From: Eubacterium sp.
GTDB taxonomy: Bacteria; Bacillota; Clostridia; Oscillospirales; Acutalibacteraceae
Length of the DNA: 55,160 nt
Assembly: GCA_017514345.1 (NCBI GenBank)
Contig: JAFWKC010000113.1
Coordinates: 1-55,160 of the forward strand
Reading direction: 5' to 3'
Shown: positions 41,954-50,299 of the stretch, piece after piece
Position numbering within the stretch: position 1 is the stretch's first letter
Layout of the letters: each line of letters starts with the position of its first letter
Program-made: the position numbers and the translations under genes
The notes under the pieces: model-generated
The model's database searches: none
Told to the model about the DNA's origin: nothing
The model's input: only the letters and a program-made list of their open reading frames with translations

Positions 41954-42943
41954 ATGGCTGATAAGAAAGAAAAGAAGGGCTTCAGACCTGGCGCATATGC
42001 CGTATTAGCAGGCATAATTATGGCAGTCGTGCTTGTAGTGCTTACGATTTTCGCTTATACTACAAGATACACGGCATTCTCTCCAGAAAAGGTAGCTCAG
42101 TCCTACACCGACGGTATCGTTCAGACGGGCGACGGCTACAACGCATACAAAACGACTCTCGTTTCTAAAAACGGCGGACTTAAGTACGGCGACTTTATCC
42201 GTAATGCTTATATGAGCGCTTACGTTAACGACGGCGATGACGTTAAGCAGGCTGACTTTGTCGGCACGGGTAGCGACGAAGAGCAGAAGGCTATTGATAC
42301 CGTATATTCAACGATGTACAACTACTACGTTGAGCTTCTTAGCACCTACGGCTGGGACGATTACGACAGTATGTTCACTCATTATTTTGAAAAGCTCGTT
42401 CAGGTAAGACACGAGGTTTACGGCGACGATTATATGGACACCGAGTTTATGTTCGGCGCGCTTGAGTCAAACGTGCAGTCTTACGCTGATTTCCTCACAG
42501 GTACCGACGAGGTGCTTGCCGCTGATAACAAGACCGTGCTTTCAGAAGCTACAAAGGGCGTTTATCAGGAGGCTTTAGGCGAGGATTACAAGATTACTGC
42601 CGAAGCTACTGAGTGCAAGGAGCTTTCCGCTGACGAAACAAAGGCTTACGTTGAGGAGTACAAAGCAAGAATTACTCCGATTGCCGAAGGCGGCGAAAAC
42701 CGCGCGGCTATGCTCGGCGTAACCGACACCGAGGACAACGACGCAAAGACGGCTATGGTAGAAGCGTTTGCAGGACTTAATCACGCAGACGAAATTCAGT
42801 CGGTAGCCGAGGTTACCGTTTCCGTCAAGGACGAAAGCGGCGCAGTTGACGTAACACAAACCGTTTACGTTGTTAAAATCGGCAAGAGCTGGTACGTTGA
42901 TAACACCAACACACCAACAAACGCTCTTTACCTTGCAAGATAA
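41954..42943 (+). CDS. membrane-anchored extracytoplasmic protein, transporter partner
   Basis: This 329-aa protein has a Lys-rich N-terminus, one transmembrane helix (about 14-35) and an acidic, mostly helical outer region ending in a short beta segment (VYVVKIGKSWYVDNTNTP). No catalytic motif is seen. It starts two bases after the GPH transporter gene and shares its terminator, so it is probably a partner or accessory subunit. Symporters of this family are not known to need one, and I do not recognise the family. Confidence 0.65.
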   Translation: MADKKEKKGFRPGAYAVLAGIIMAVVLVVLTIFAYTTRYTAFSPEKVAQSYTDGIVQTGDGYNAYKTTLVSKNGGLKYGDFIRNAYMSAYVNDGDDVKQADFVGTGSDEEQKAIDTVYSTMYNYYVELLSTYGWDDYDSMFTHYFEKLVQVRHEVYGDDYMDTEFMFGALESNVQSYADFLTGTDEVLAADNKTVLSEATKGVYQEALGEDYKITAEATECKELSADETKAYVEEYKARITPIAEGGENRAAMLGVTDTEDNDAKTAMVEAFAGLNHADEIQSVAEVTVSVKDESGAVDVTQTVYVVKIGKSWYVDNTNTPTNALYLAR

Positions 42944-42955
42944 TTGATTAAAAAT

Positions 42956-42979
42956 GAGCCTCTTTTGAGGCTCGTTTTT
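42956..42979 (+). terminator. terminator of the transporter operon
   Basis: A perfect 7-bp GC-rich stem (GAGCCTC/GAGGCTC) with a T4 loop is followed by T5. Confidence 0.85.
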
Positions 42980-43027
42980 GTTTTGAGCTTTGAGCTTTTG
43001 GTTGCTCTCGCAAAGCGCTCGGACAAT

Positions 43028-43196
43028 AAGTATTCAGTATTCAGTTTTTAGTATTCAGCTCGTTGGTGCTGCGCACGGCTATTATATTAGGTGTGGACTT
43101 CGTCCACCCGACACCTTGAGTCTTGAGCCTTGCGAGCAAAGCGAGCTCCTTGAGCCTAAATTCTTCATTTACACAATACAGCATTTATGTTATAAT
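43028..43196 (+). repeat. dispersed promoter-carrying repeat, copy 1
   Basis: It contains tandem tattcag heptamers, a cgttggtgctgcgcac box, a hairpin built on GGTGTGGAC...GTCC...ACACC, a cttgagcct/gcgagc segment, and ends in a promoter with TTTACA (43168-43173) and TATAAT (43191-43196) 17 bp apart. The whole unit recurs at 44538-44700, upstream of the next secreted-protein gene. Confidence 0.75.
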
Positions 43197-43227
43197 AAAA
43201 GCATCCAAATATGAAAGGAAGTTTTTT

Positions 43228-44517
43228 ATGAAAAAAGCATTATCAATCATCTTATCAATCTGTATGCTTCTCAGCATAACAGCAGGACTGAATCTTACTG
43301 CATACGCATTGGACAGTAGCGGCTCGTGCGGTGAGAACGTAACTTACACATTTGATTCGTCAACAGGTACGCTCACAATCAGCGGTACAGGCGATATGTA
43401 TGATTATGATTATGTGTGGGATGGACCGTTTGCTGGCAATCAAAGCGTTAAAACAGTCACCATTAATAATGGAGTTACAAGTATTGGTGAACAAGTATTC
43501 AGGCAATGCGAAAATTTAACAAACATAACAATATCAAACAGTATAACAAATATTGGATATGCTGCTTTTGCTAATTGTACTGGTCTGACAAGTATAACGA
43601 TACCTGAAAGTGTTACAATAATAGAAAAGGAAGCATTTTCCTCTACAGGTTTAACAAGTGTAACTATTCCTAAAAGCATTACACGTATTGAAACTGATAC
43701 ATTCTTAGATTGCAAAGAACTAACAAATGTAGCAATACCCGATAGTGTAGCAAGTATTGGTAGAGGTGCTTTTGAAAATTGTACAGGCTTGACGAATATA
43801 ACAATACCTGAAAGTGTAACAATGATAGGCGAAAGTGTATTTAATAGCTGTGAAAGCTTAACAGATATTATTATACCGAATGGTATAAAGAGTATAGCAG
43901 GCTATACATTTTCAGGCTGTACAAATTTAACCAATGTAACAATTGGAAGCGGTATAAAAAGCATAGGTGCTTGGGCATTTTATGATTGTTCAAACTTAAC
44001 CAACGTATATTACAAAGGAACTGAAGAAGAGTGGGACAATATTACTATAGAAAGTAATAATTTACCTTTAACTAATGCAAATATGCATTTTACGGATGGT
44101 GTCAATAATGAGAATGAAGAACCAACACCAGAGCCAGAGCCTACACCTACACCTACTCCTACTCCAACACCTACATCTGCGCCTGTTCCAACGCCTACAC
44201 CGTCACAGTCAAATCAGACGTCTGAAGCAACTACTCCAAAGACAACTGTAACGCTTAAAAAAGTAACGGTTAAGAAGAGCGCAAAGAAGCTCGTTCTTCA
44301 GGCAACAGTAAAGGTAGACGGAAAAGCGGTCAAGAGCAAAAAGGTTACTTTCAAGTTCAACGGAAAAAAGTACACAGCAAAAACGAATGCAAAGGGTATC
44401 GCAAAGGTAACAATCAAGAAAGCAGTACTCAAAAAGCTGAAGGTTGGTAAGAAGGTAACATATACAGCAACATATAATAAGGTAACAGCGAAGAAAACTG
44501 TTAAGGTAAAAAAATAA
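43228..44517 (+). CDS. secreted BspA-type leucine-rich-repeat protein
   Basis: The start is MKKALSII at 43228, with an AAAGGAAG ribosome site; frame upstream of it is repeat and promoter. The 429-aa protein has a signal peptide (about 1-26) and a short beta domain. It then has about nine LRR_5/BspA-type repeats (residues about 75-285) of the form LTxITIPxSVTxIGxxAFxxC, a Thr-Pro linker (about 300-335), and a Lys-rich Ig-like C-terminal domain (about 345-429). That last domain is nearly identical to the C-terminus of the protein at 53206. LRR_5 proteins bind host or bacterial surfaces; the basic domain may hold it to the anionic wall. Confidence 0.8.
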   Translation: MKKALSIILSICMLLSITAGLNLTAYALDSSGSCGENVTYTFDSSTGTLTISGTGDMYDYDYVWDGPFAGNQSVKTVTINNGVTSIGEQVFRQCENLTNITISNSITNIGYAAFANCTGLTSITIPESVTIIEKEAFSSTGLTSVTIPKSITRIETDTFLDCKELTNVAIPDSVASIGRGAFENCTGLTNITIPESVTMIGESVFNSCESLTDIIIPNGIKSIAGYTFSGCTNLTNVTIGSGIKSIGAWAFYDCSNLTNVYYKGTEEEWDNITIESNNLPLTNANMHFTDGVNNENEEPTPEPEPTPTPTPTPTPTSAPVPTPTPSQSNQTSEATTPKTTVTLKKVTVKKSAKKLVLQATVKVDGKAVKSKKVTFKFNGKKYTAKTNAKGIAKVTIKKAVLKKLKVGKKVTYTATYNKVTAKKTVKVKK

Positions 44518-44538
44518 GCCCGTCGGGGCTTATTTTTT
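44513..44538 (+). terminator. terminator of the LRR gene
   Basis: A 9-bp stem (44513-44521 with 44526-44534) ends in a T-run directly after the stop codon. Confidence 0.8.
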
Positions 44539-44700
44539 AGTATTCAGTATTCAGTATTCAGTTCGTTGGTGCTGCGCACAGCTATTATAATAGGTGTGGA
44601 CTTCGTCCACCCGACACCTTGAGTCTTGAGCCTTGCGAGCATCAGCTCGCTCCTTGAGCCTAAATTCTCCATTTACACAATACAACATTTATGCTATAAT
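44538..44700 (+). repeat. dispersed promoter-carrying repeat, copy 2
   Basis: It is the same unit as 43028-43196, with three tattcag heptamers, the cgttggtgctgcgcac box, the GGTGTGGAC hairpin, the cttgag segment and a promoter (TTTACA 44672-44677, TATAAT 44695-44700, 17-bp spacing). Confidence 0.75.
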
Positions 44701-44730
44701 ATCACTATCTTATCAAAAAGGACTGTTTGT

Positions 44731-46212
44731 ATGAAAAGAGTTAGTAAAGTATTATGTGTTTTTCTGGCGTTTGTGATGGTGTTTTCGACGACGAGTATTG
44801 CGTTTGCGAAAAATCAGGTTACGCCCGTAATCGTTATGCACGGTCTTGGCGGAAGCGACTTGTACAACAACGTCAACGACCCGAAGAACAAGTCGATGAT
44901 TGCACAGTACGGTCTTGATACCGAAGCTATGCTCCAGAATCAGACTATCGTTCAGGAGGCGCTGAAGCTTCTTGACGACGGCAGAAAGACTGATTATAAC
45001 AAGCTGTTTGACGAGCTTGGTAACGTGCTCGGCAGCACAGGCTTTAACTGCACGCCCGACGGTGATGCACAGCCAGGGCAGGGCATTGACTGCTACTGGA
45101 CGGACTCGCTTGCAAATCATCCCGAATACTTCACGCTTCGTAATTTTTCGATTAATTCGTTTGCACGCCAGATTGCAAAAATGATTGGCGCAAAGAACGT
45201 GTACGCGTTTAATTTTGACTGGCGTCTTGACGTTTACGAAACAGCAAAGCAGCTTCGCAGCCTCGTCGTCGAGGTCAAAAAGCAGACGGGCGCAAAGAAG
45301 GTTACGATAGTCGGTATGTCGCTCGGCGGCGCAGTTATGAGCGCGTATCTTGACGCCTACAAGGGCAAGAAGGACGTAGAAAAGTATGTGTTCCTTAACG
45401 GCGCGCAGCTCGGCGTTGACGCCGCAAGACTTTTCAGACTCGATTTCCAGCTCAATAAAAAAAGCGTGCTTTCATATCTTAAGCATCTTGAAACTGCTTT
45501 TGAGGGCGGCGCACAGCACGATATTTTCCGTGCAGTTAACGCGTTCGGCGACGCGCGTATTGGAACGGCGATAAACAAGCTGAACCGCGACGTGTGCAAA
45601 AATCCCGAAATGCGTAACAAGCTTTACCTTACCGTAATGGCGCGCTGGATGGCTAACTGTCCGTCGCCGTGGGAGTGTATTCCGTACAAGGATTTTAACG
45701 TCTGCGTTGAGAAGATGAGCAAGCTCGGCATACTCGATAAAAGCAGCGGTCTTTACAAAAAAATCAAGCGCTATCACAAAATTCAGGGCAGATTTAAGTC
45801 AAATATCAAGTGGGCGAAAAAGCACGGCGCAGAGGTTGTAATCATCGCGAATTACGGCACAAAGGGACTTCCGCTCACATCGAAGAAAACTAACCAGACA
45901 GATATGGTTATCGACACTAAGTACGCGTCCGCGGGCGCAACAACGGCTCAGTTCGGCAAAAAGCTGAAAAAGAAGGGCAAGTACGTTTCACCCGACAAGG
46001 CGATTAACGCCGCAACCTGCGCGCTTCCGAACAACACCTGGTTTTTCAGGGGCGTTACGCACGGCATTTTCAGATACGATACGCAGGCGACAAAGCTTGT
46101 GTGCAAAATGATTGTCGGCAAGGTGAAATGCACCGTCCCCGCCGTCAAAAAGAAGTACGGCTACAAACAATTCATAAAGGTTGACGACAAGCAGAATATT
46201 TCAAACGTATAA
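44731..46212 (+). CDS. secreted alpha/beta-hydrolase (LCAT/lipase-like)
   Basis: The start is MKRVSKVL at 44731, just after the copied promoter. The 493-aa protein has a signal peptide (about 1-26), an oxyanion-type VIVMHGLGGSDL motif (about 33-44) and a nucleophile elbow GMSLGG (about 200-205). The pattern resembles lecithin:cholesterol acyltransferase-like lipases (PF02450). A YSK-rich basic C-terminus may help wall retention. The substrate is unknown; phospholipid or triglyceride hydrolysis is inferred. It ends at a strong terminator shared with the convergent PHP gene. Confidence 0.78.
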   Translation: MKRVSKVLCVFLAFVMVFSTTSIAFAKNQVTPVIVMHGLGGSDLYNNVNDPKNKSMIAQYGLDTEAMLQNQTIVQEALKLLDDGRKTDYNKLFDELGNVLGSTGFNCTPDGDAQPGQGIDCYWTDSLANHPEYFTLRNFSINSFARQIAKMIGAKNVYAFNFDWRLDVYETAKQLRSLVVEVKKQTGAKKVTIVGMSLGGAVMSAYLDAYKGKKDVEKYVFLNGAQLGVDAARLFRLDFQLNKKSVLSYLKHLETAFEGGAQHDIFRAVNAFGDARIGTAINKLNRDVCKNPEMRNKLYLTVMARWMANCPSPWECIPYKDFNVCVEKMSKLGILDKSSGLYKKIKRYHKIQGRFKSNIKWAKKHGAEVVIIANYGTKGLPLTSKKTNQTDMVIDTKYASAGATTAQFGKKLKKKGKYVSPDKAINAATCALPNNTWFFRGVTHGIFRYDTQATKLVCKMIVGKVKCTVPAVKKKYGYKQFIKVDDKQNISNV

Positions 46213-46219
46213 TAAAAAG

Positions 46220-46247
46220 CCGCAACGGAAATGTCCGTTGCGGTTTT
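46220..46247. terminator. bidirectional terminator
   Basis: A perfect 10-bp stem (46220-46229 with 46234-46243) with A and T flanks lies between convergent genes. Confidence 0.85.
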
Positions 46248-46248
46248 C

Positions 46249-46911
46249 TTATGTCTTTATCATTTCAAAGTTTTGCGACCTGAGCACTTCAAGCAAATCG
46301 GCGTTATTTTTTATCGGCTTTTCGGTGATTATACCGCCGCGCGCGAGCTGTGCGCCCTCGTGAAAATCGGAGCCTGACACCATAAGCTTGCCTGTTTTTT
46401 CCGCCCACTTAAGCGCCTTGTTGTTCGTCTTTTCGTCACACTTGCCGTTGTATATTTCGATGCCGTCAATGTACTTCGGGTTGCAGCGAAGAATGTATGG
46501 TCTGAAAGGATGCGCCTGGAACACAAGATAACCCTCGGCGTGCATCATTTTGTAAATTTGCTTTTCAAATTTTGCAAGCAGGTTGCCCTGCTTTTTCAGC
46601 CACTCGGGGTCAACGCCGTAAATCAGGTAATCGGCGCCTGTTGCGTAGTGGCGCAGCTCCATTCCGAACATAACCGAAAAGTCGTCGGTTTCGTACTTCT
46701 TCATTTCGTAGTACGACGACAGGTAGAAATCAATCAGCCTTTGCGGCTTGTAGTAGCTGTTCAGCCCGAAGGTCAGCGGACTGTAATGCTCGGTTACAAC
46801 AAGTCCCGAATAGCCGCTGTATTTGTATGTGTCAATGATGTCCTTCGGTTCCATTTGACCGCACTGACTTACCATTTTTGTATGACAGTGCATTTCGTAT
46901 TTATACTTCAT
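46249..46911 (-). CDS. PHP-domain metal-dependent phosphoesterase
   Basis: The 220-aa protein starts with the PHP signature EMHCHTKMVSQCG (about 6-18) and has VVTEHY (about 38-43), QAHPFRP (about 121-127) and SGSDFHEGAQ (about 178-187), which supply the His and Asp metal ligands. The family includes histidinol-phosphate phosphatase and trans-acting phosphoesterases; the substrate is unknown. It lies one base after the IolB-like gene and is probably co-transcribed with it. Confidence 0.8.
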   Translation of the reverse strand: MKYKYEMHCHTKMVSQCGQMEPKDIIDTYKYSGYSGLVVTEHYSPLTFGLNSYYKPQRLIDFYLSSYYEMKKYETDDFSVMFGMELRHYATGADYLIYGVDPEWLKKQGNLLAKFEKQIYKMMHAEGYLVFQAHPFRPYILRCNPKYIDGIEIYNGKCDEKTNNKALKWAEKTGKLMVSGSDFHEGAQLARGGIITEKPIKNNADLLEVLRSQNFEMIKT

Positions 46912-46912
46912 A

Positions 46913-47686
46913 TCAGTCAGCGTTCACTATCCATTCATGGTCTGGGTCGTTAATTCTTGTCTTTTTCCACGGGTCGCCGTCAAGGTGACGGATGAGCCAT
47001 ACGTAGTACATTTCGTACATCGGCGCTGTTACCTGCTGATGAGCGTTTCCGCCACGGATGCAAAGGCAGGTGCCGTTTTCCGTTTTGTACGGCGTGTCGC
47101 CCTCAAAGCCTGCGCCAAAGCCCTGCGACGGGTTGAACTGATAGTAATACAGCTCAGGCTGCGGGTGATGATGCGGAGGATATGACGACCAGCGTCCCTG
47201 CTGATTGAATACCTCGCCCATTACCATATTTGAGTACGGTGCGTTTTCAAGGTCGAACATTGTCGAAACGATACGGTATCCCGTGCCGTCCCACTGACCC
47301 TTGCCGAAATGCTGATAAAGGCAGTTTTCGGGATTGTAGAACTGCGGCTCCCACGTTTTGTCGTTGTCCGTCATCTGCACAAGCACCTCGCTGTCGTCAA
47401 GCGCCGTTACAACGCCCTTTGTGCCGCAGGAAAAATGCACGGCGTACGGCGTTTTCTGGAACGGGTTTTCACGCTCGCAGTTTTCGTCGATAGTATCGCC
47501 GATTTTAAAATTAATCTTGCCCGAAAGCAGAAGAATTGCAGTTTCGTTTTCTGCTTCGTTTATTTCAAGAAGCTCGCCCTTTTTGAGCTTTTTTACGTAA
47601 ATATCCATAAGCATATCGGAATTCACGCCGTTCATTTCGCAAAGAATTTTTTTGCCGTTTTCGTCATATTCAGGTCTGTAAAGCAT
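46913..47686 (-). CDS. IolB/KduI-family sugar isomerase-like protein
   Basis: The 257-aa protein is a double-cupin resembling 5-deoxyglucuronate isomerase. The SSYPPHHHPQPELYYYQF motif (about 168-185) gives a His-rich metal site with Glu. IolB works in inositol breakdown and KduI in pectin uronate breakdown. Neither a full iol nor a kdu set is present, so the exact substrate is uncertain. The PHP gene follows immediately. Confidence 0.75.
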   Translation of the reverse strand: MLYRPEYDENGKKILCEMNGVNSDMLMDIYVKKLKKGELLEINEAENETAILLLSGKINFKIGDTIDENCERENPFQKTPYAVHFSCGTKGVVTALDDSEVLVQMTDNDKTWEPQFYNPENCLYQHFGKGQWDGTGYRIVSTMFDLENAPYSNMVMGEVFNQQGRWSSYPPHHHPQPELYYYQFNPSQGFGAGFEGDTPYKTENGTCLCIRGGNAHQQVTAPMYEMYYVWLIRHLDGDPWKKTRINDPDHEWIVNAD

Positions 47687-47715
47687 AATTATCCTCCAAA
47701 GTGAATTTTGAATAA

Positions 47716-48573
47716 CTAATCAGTAACCGTCAGGTTTTTGAGGCTTACGTCCATAATCGGCGCGGAGTGCGTCAGCGCGCCGCAGGACACGAAGTCAACG
47801 CCGATTTCTGCAATCTCGCGAAGTCTTGCTTTTGTCACGTTACCGCTGCACTCCGTCTGCGCTCTGCCGTCAATCATTTCGACAGCTTTTCTCATCGTGT
47901 CGTTGTCCATATTGTCAAGCATAATGATGTCGGCGCCTGCGTCGATTGCCTCCTGCACCTGCTCAAGAGTTTCCGTTTCAATTTCAATTTTTCTTACGAA
48001 AGGCGCGTACGCCTTTGCCATTTCAATCGCCCTTGTTACCGAGCCTGCCGCGCCGATGTGATTGTCCTTGAGCAGTACGCCGTCCGACAGGTTGTAACGG
48101 TGGTTTGTTGCGCCGCCGACTGTAACGGCGTGTTTTTCAAACGGACGCATATTCGGCGTCGTTTTTCTTGTATCAAGCAGAACTGTCTTGAAGCCTTCAA
48201 GCTCGTTTACGTATTCTCTCGTCATCGTTGCGATGCCGCTCATACGCTGAAGGTAATTCAGCCCCGTGCGCTCGCCGCTGAGTATGGCCTTTACGTCGCC
48301 GTAAATCACGCCGATTAAGTCGCCCTTTTTGACCTCGTCGCCGTCCTTGAAGTTTGCTTCAAAGCGCGAACCTTCGTCAAGAATTTTAAAGGTGCGCTCA
48401 AACACGTCAAGACCGCAGATTATGCCGTCCTGCTTGCAGATGAGGTCGGCTTTGCCCTGCTTGCTGTCGGGCATAACGGCGTTTGTCGAAACGTCCTCGC
48501 TCGTGATGTCCTCCTTGAGCGTGTTGATGATGTAATCGTCAACGTTAATCTTCATTGTCACACCATTTATCAT
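47716..48573 (-). CDS. nadC: nicotinate-nucleotide diphosphorylase (carboxylating)
   Basis: The start at 48573 has a GAGG site six bases upstream; it overlaps the end of nadB by 29 bases. The 285-aa protein shows the type II phosphoribosyltransferase pattern: SGERTGLNYLQRMSGIAT (about 100-117), DTRKTTPNMRPFEKHAV (about 133-149), NHRYNLSDGVLLKDNH (about 156-171) and MLDNMD. It converts quinolinate and PRPP to nicotinate mononucleotide in NAD synthesis. Confidence 0.92.
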   Translation of the reverse strand: MINGVTMKINVDDYIINTLKEDITSEDVSTNAVMPDSKQGKADLICKQDGIICGLDVFERTFKILDEGSRFEANFKDGDEVKKGDLIGVIYGDVKAILSGERTGLNYLQRMSGIATMTREYVNELEGFKTVLLDTRKTTPNMRPFEKHAVTVGGATNHRYNLSDGVLLKDNHIGAAGSVTRAIEMAKAYAPFVRKIEIETETLEQVQEAIDAGADIIMLDNMDNDTMRKAVEMIDGRAQTECSGNVTKARLREIAEIGVDFVSCGALTHSAPIMDVSLKNLTVTD

Positions 48574-49870
48574 AGAAGTCCTCATCCTTTCTTTTGATTT
48601 CGTCCATAATCAGCTTTTTAAATTCCTTCTGGATTTCCGTTTTGTTCGGGTATGATTTCAAATCAACCTCGGGGAAATCATCGCTTTTTACAGAATTGTC
48701 GTTTGCGATAAGGTCTGCCGCGCGCTTTGCAAAAACAAGGCTTTCAAGCAGACTGTTTGAAGCAAGTCGGTTTTTGCCGTGAACACCGTTGCAGGCGGTT
48801 TCGCCCACAGCCCAAAGGTGCTTCATTGAGGTGGCGCCGTTGATGTCGGTCTTTACGCCGCCCATCATATAGTGCTGAGCAGGAGTTACGGGAACCTTGT
48901 CCTTTGTGATGTCGTAGCCCTCTTCCTTGCACGCTTCAAATATGTTAGGGAAGCGGACTGCCGCCTCCTCGCTCGTCATTGTAGGAAGTGTGAGGTAAAC
49001 GTGGTCGGTGCCTGACTTTTTCATTTCCTCGACAATCGCGTTTGTCACAACGTCGCGCGGCTGAAGCTCGTCGGTGAAGCGCTCGCCCTTTTCGTTGAGC
49101 AGTATTGCGCCCTCGCCGCGAACGCTTTCGCTGATAAGAAAGCGTCTGCCGCTTTTCTTAGAATAAAGCGTCGTCGGGTGAATTTGTATGTAGTTCATAT
49201 CCTGCAGCTCAACGCCGTGCTTCAGGCTGAGCGCAAACGAGTCGCCAGTAATGTGCGGGAAGTTTGTCGAATTGAGGAACAGACCGCCGATACCGCCCGT
49301 CGCAAGGATAATATCGTTCGCAATAATCGCGCCCATTTCGCCGTATTCGTCCTCGCACACGATGCCGAAGCATTCGTTGTCGCGCTCGATAAGGTCAATC
49401 ATCGTCGTTCGCGTAACGAAGGTAATATTGCGCCTTCTCATCGCGATTGCAAGCAGCGTGTCGGTGATTTGCTTTCCCGTTTCGTCCTTAAAATGCAGTA
49501 TTCTGTTCTGACGGTGCGCGCCCTCGCGCGTGTAGTCGAATTCACCGCCGTCGTTAGTGTCAAATTTTACGCCGAGGTCAACGAGCGTGCCGATAATATC
49601 GGGTGATGATTCAATCATAACACGCACTGCGTCGGGGTTATTTTCGTAATGGCCTGCCTTCATCGTGTCCTCATAGTAGCACTTGAAGTCGTCAATGCCC
49701 TTGAGCACGCAAACTCCGCCCTGCGCAAGGTACGAGTCGGCGTCGGTCAAATCCTCCTTTGTAATAATAAGGATTTCCTTGTCGTCGGGCAGGCACAGCG
49801 CCGTGAACAGACCTGCAACGCCCGAGCCTACGATTACTATTTGTGTATTAATATAGTTTTCTCTTTCCAT
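48545..49870 (-). CDS. nadB: L-aspartate oxidase
   Basis: The 441-aa flavoprotein has the N-terminal dinucleotide fold VIVGSGVAGLFTAL (about 12-25), an SYLAQGGV motif, the TREGAHRQNRILHF active-site segment (about 114-127) and VGETACNGVHGKNRLASNSLLE near the C-terminus. It is shorter than the usual 510-540 aa because the C-terminal helical domain is reduced. It oxidises aspartate to iminoaspartate for quinolinate synthesis. NadA is not encoded in this window. Confidence 0.9.
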   Translation of the reverse strand: MERENYINTQIVIVGSGVAGLFTALCLPDDKEILIITKEDLTDADSYLAQGGVCVLKGIDDFKCYYEDTMKAGHYENNPDAVRVMIESSPDIIGTLVDLGVKFDTNDGGEFDYTREGAHRQNRILHFKDETGKQITDTLLAIAMRRRNITFVTRTTMIDLIERDNECFGIVCEDEYGEMGAIIANDIILATGGIGGLFLNSTNFPHITGDSFALSLKHGVELQDMNYIQIHPTTLYSKKSGRRFLISESVRGEGAILLNEKGERFTDELQPRDVVTNAIVEEMKKSGTDHVYLTLPTMTSEEAAVRFPNIFEACKEEGYDITKDKVPVTPAQHYMMGGVKTDINGATSMKHLWAVGETACNGVHGKNRLASNSLLESLVFAKRAADLIANDNSVKSDDFPEVDLKSYPNKTEIQKEFKKLIMDEIKRKDEDFYDKWCDNED

Positions 49871-50299
49871 TTGCTTTACCCAATAAAATGATAAAATATA
49901 TTTTTAATTATACTTATTCTAATATATAAAATATTTGTAATAAAGTCAATAGAAACGCGACAGAAACGCGACTTTTAGCCGATTTTAATTAAAAATTCGA
50001 AACAAAAGTATTGACAAAGCTGTAATAATATGTTACTTTTTTGTTACCGTAAAAAACACCAATATTTTGTCATTTTTGGAAAATACACCTAAAAAATACA
50101 ATATATTGTGTTGCTCAATAAATTAATTCAAATATTTTGTTGAATATGAAAATTACAGTTTGGATAAAATAGATAGTGTTTTATTTAATTTGTGATTGAT
50201 TTTTGCTATAATACATAGCGTGTACAAATATCTGTATACATTTTTAACGATTATTATTCTTTATTTATATAATAAACCCGATTAATCAGGGGGCAGAAA
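49871..50299. other. AT-rich intergenic region between divergent nadB and murA
   Basis: No open frame of note or RNA fold is seen in about 430 bp of very AT-rich DNA. It should hold both divergent promoters. A good extended -10 (TGCTATAAT, TATAAT at 50207-50212) faces murA, with a weak -35. A TTGACA at 50011-50016 has no convincing -10 partner. Confidence 0.5.

Noticed and set aside
43028-43065. CRISPR-like array of tattcag repeats
   Set aside because: The repeats are 7 bp without spacers, and no cas gene is present in the window.
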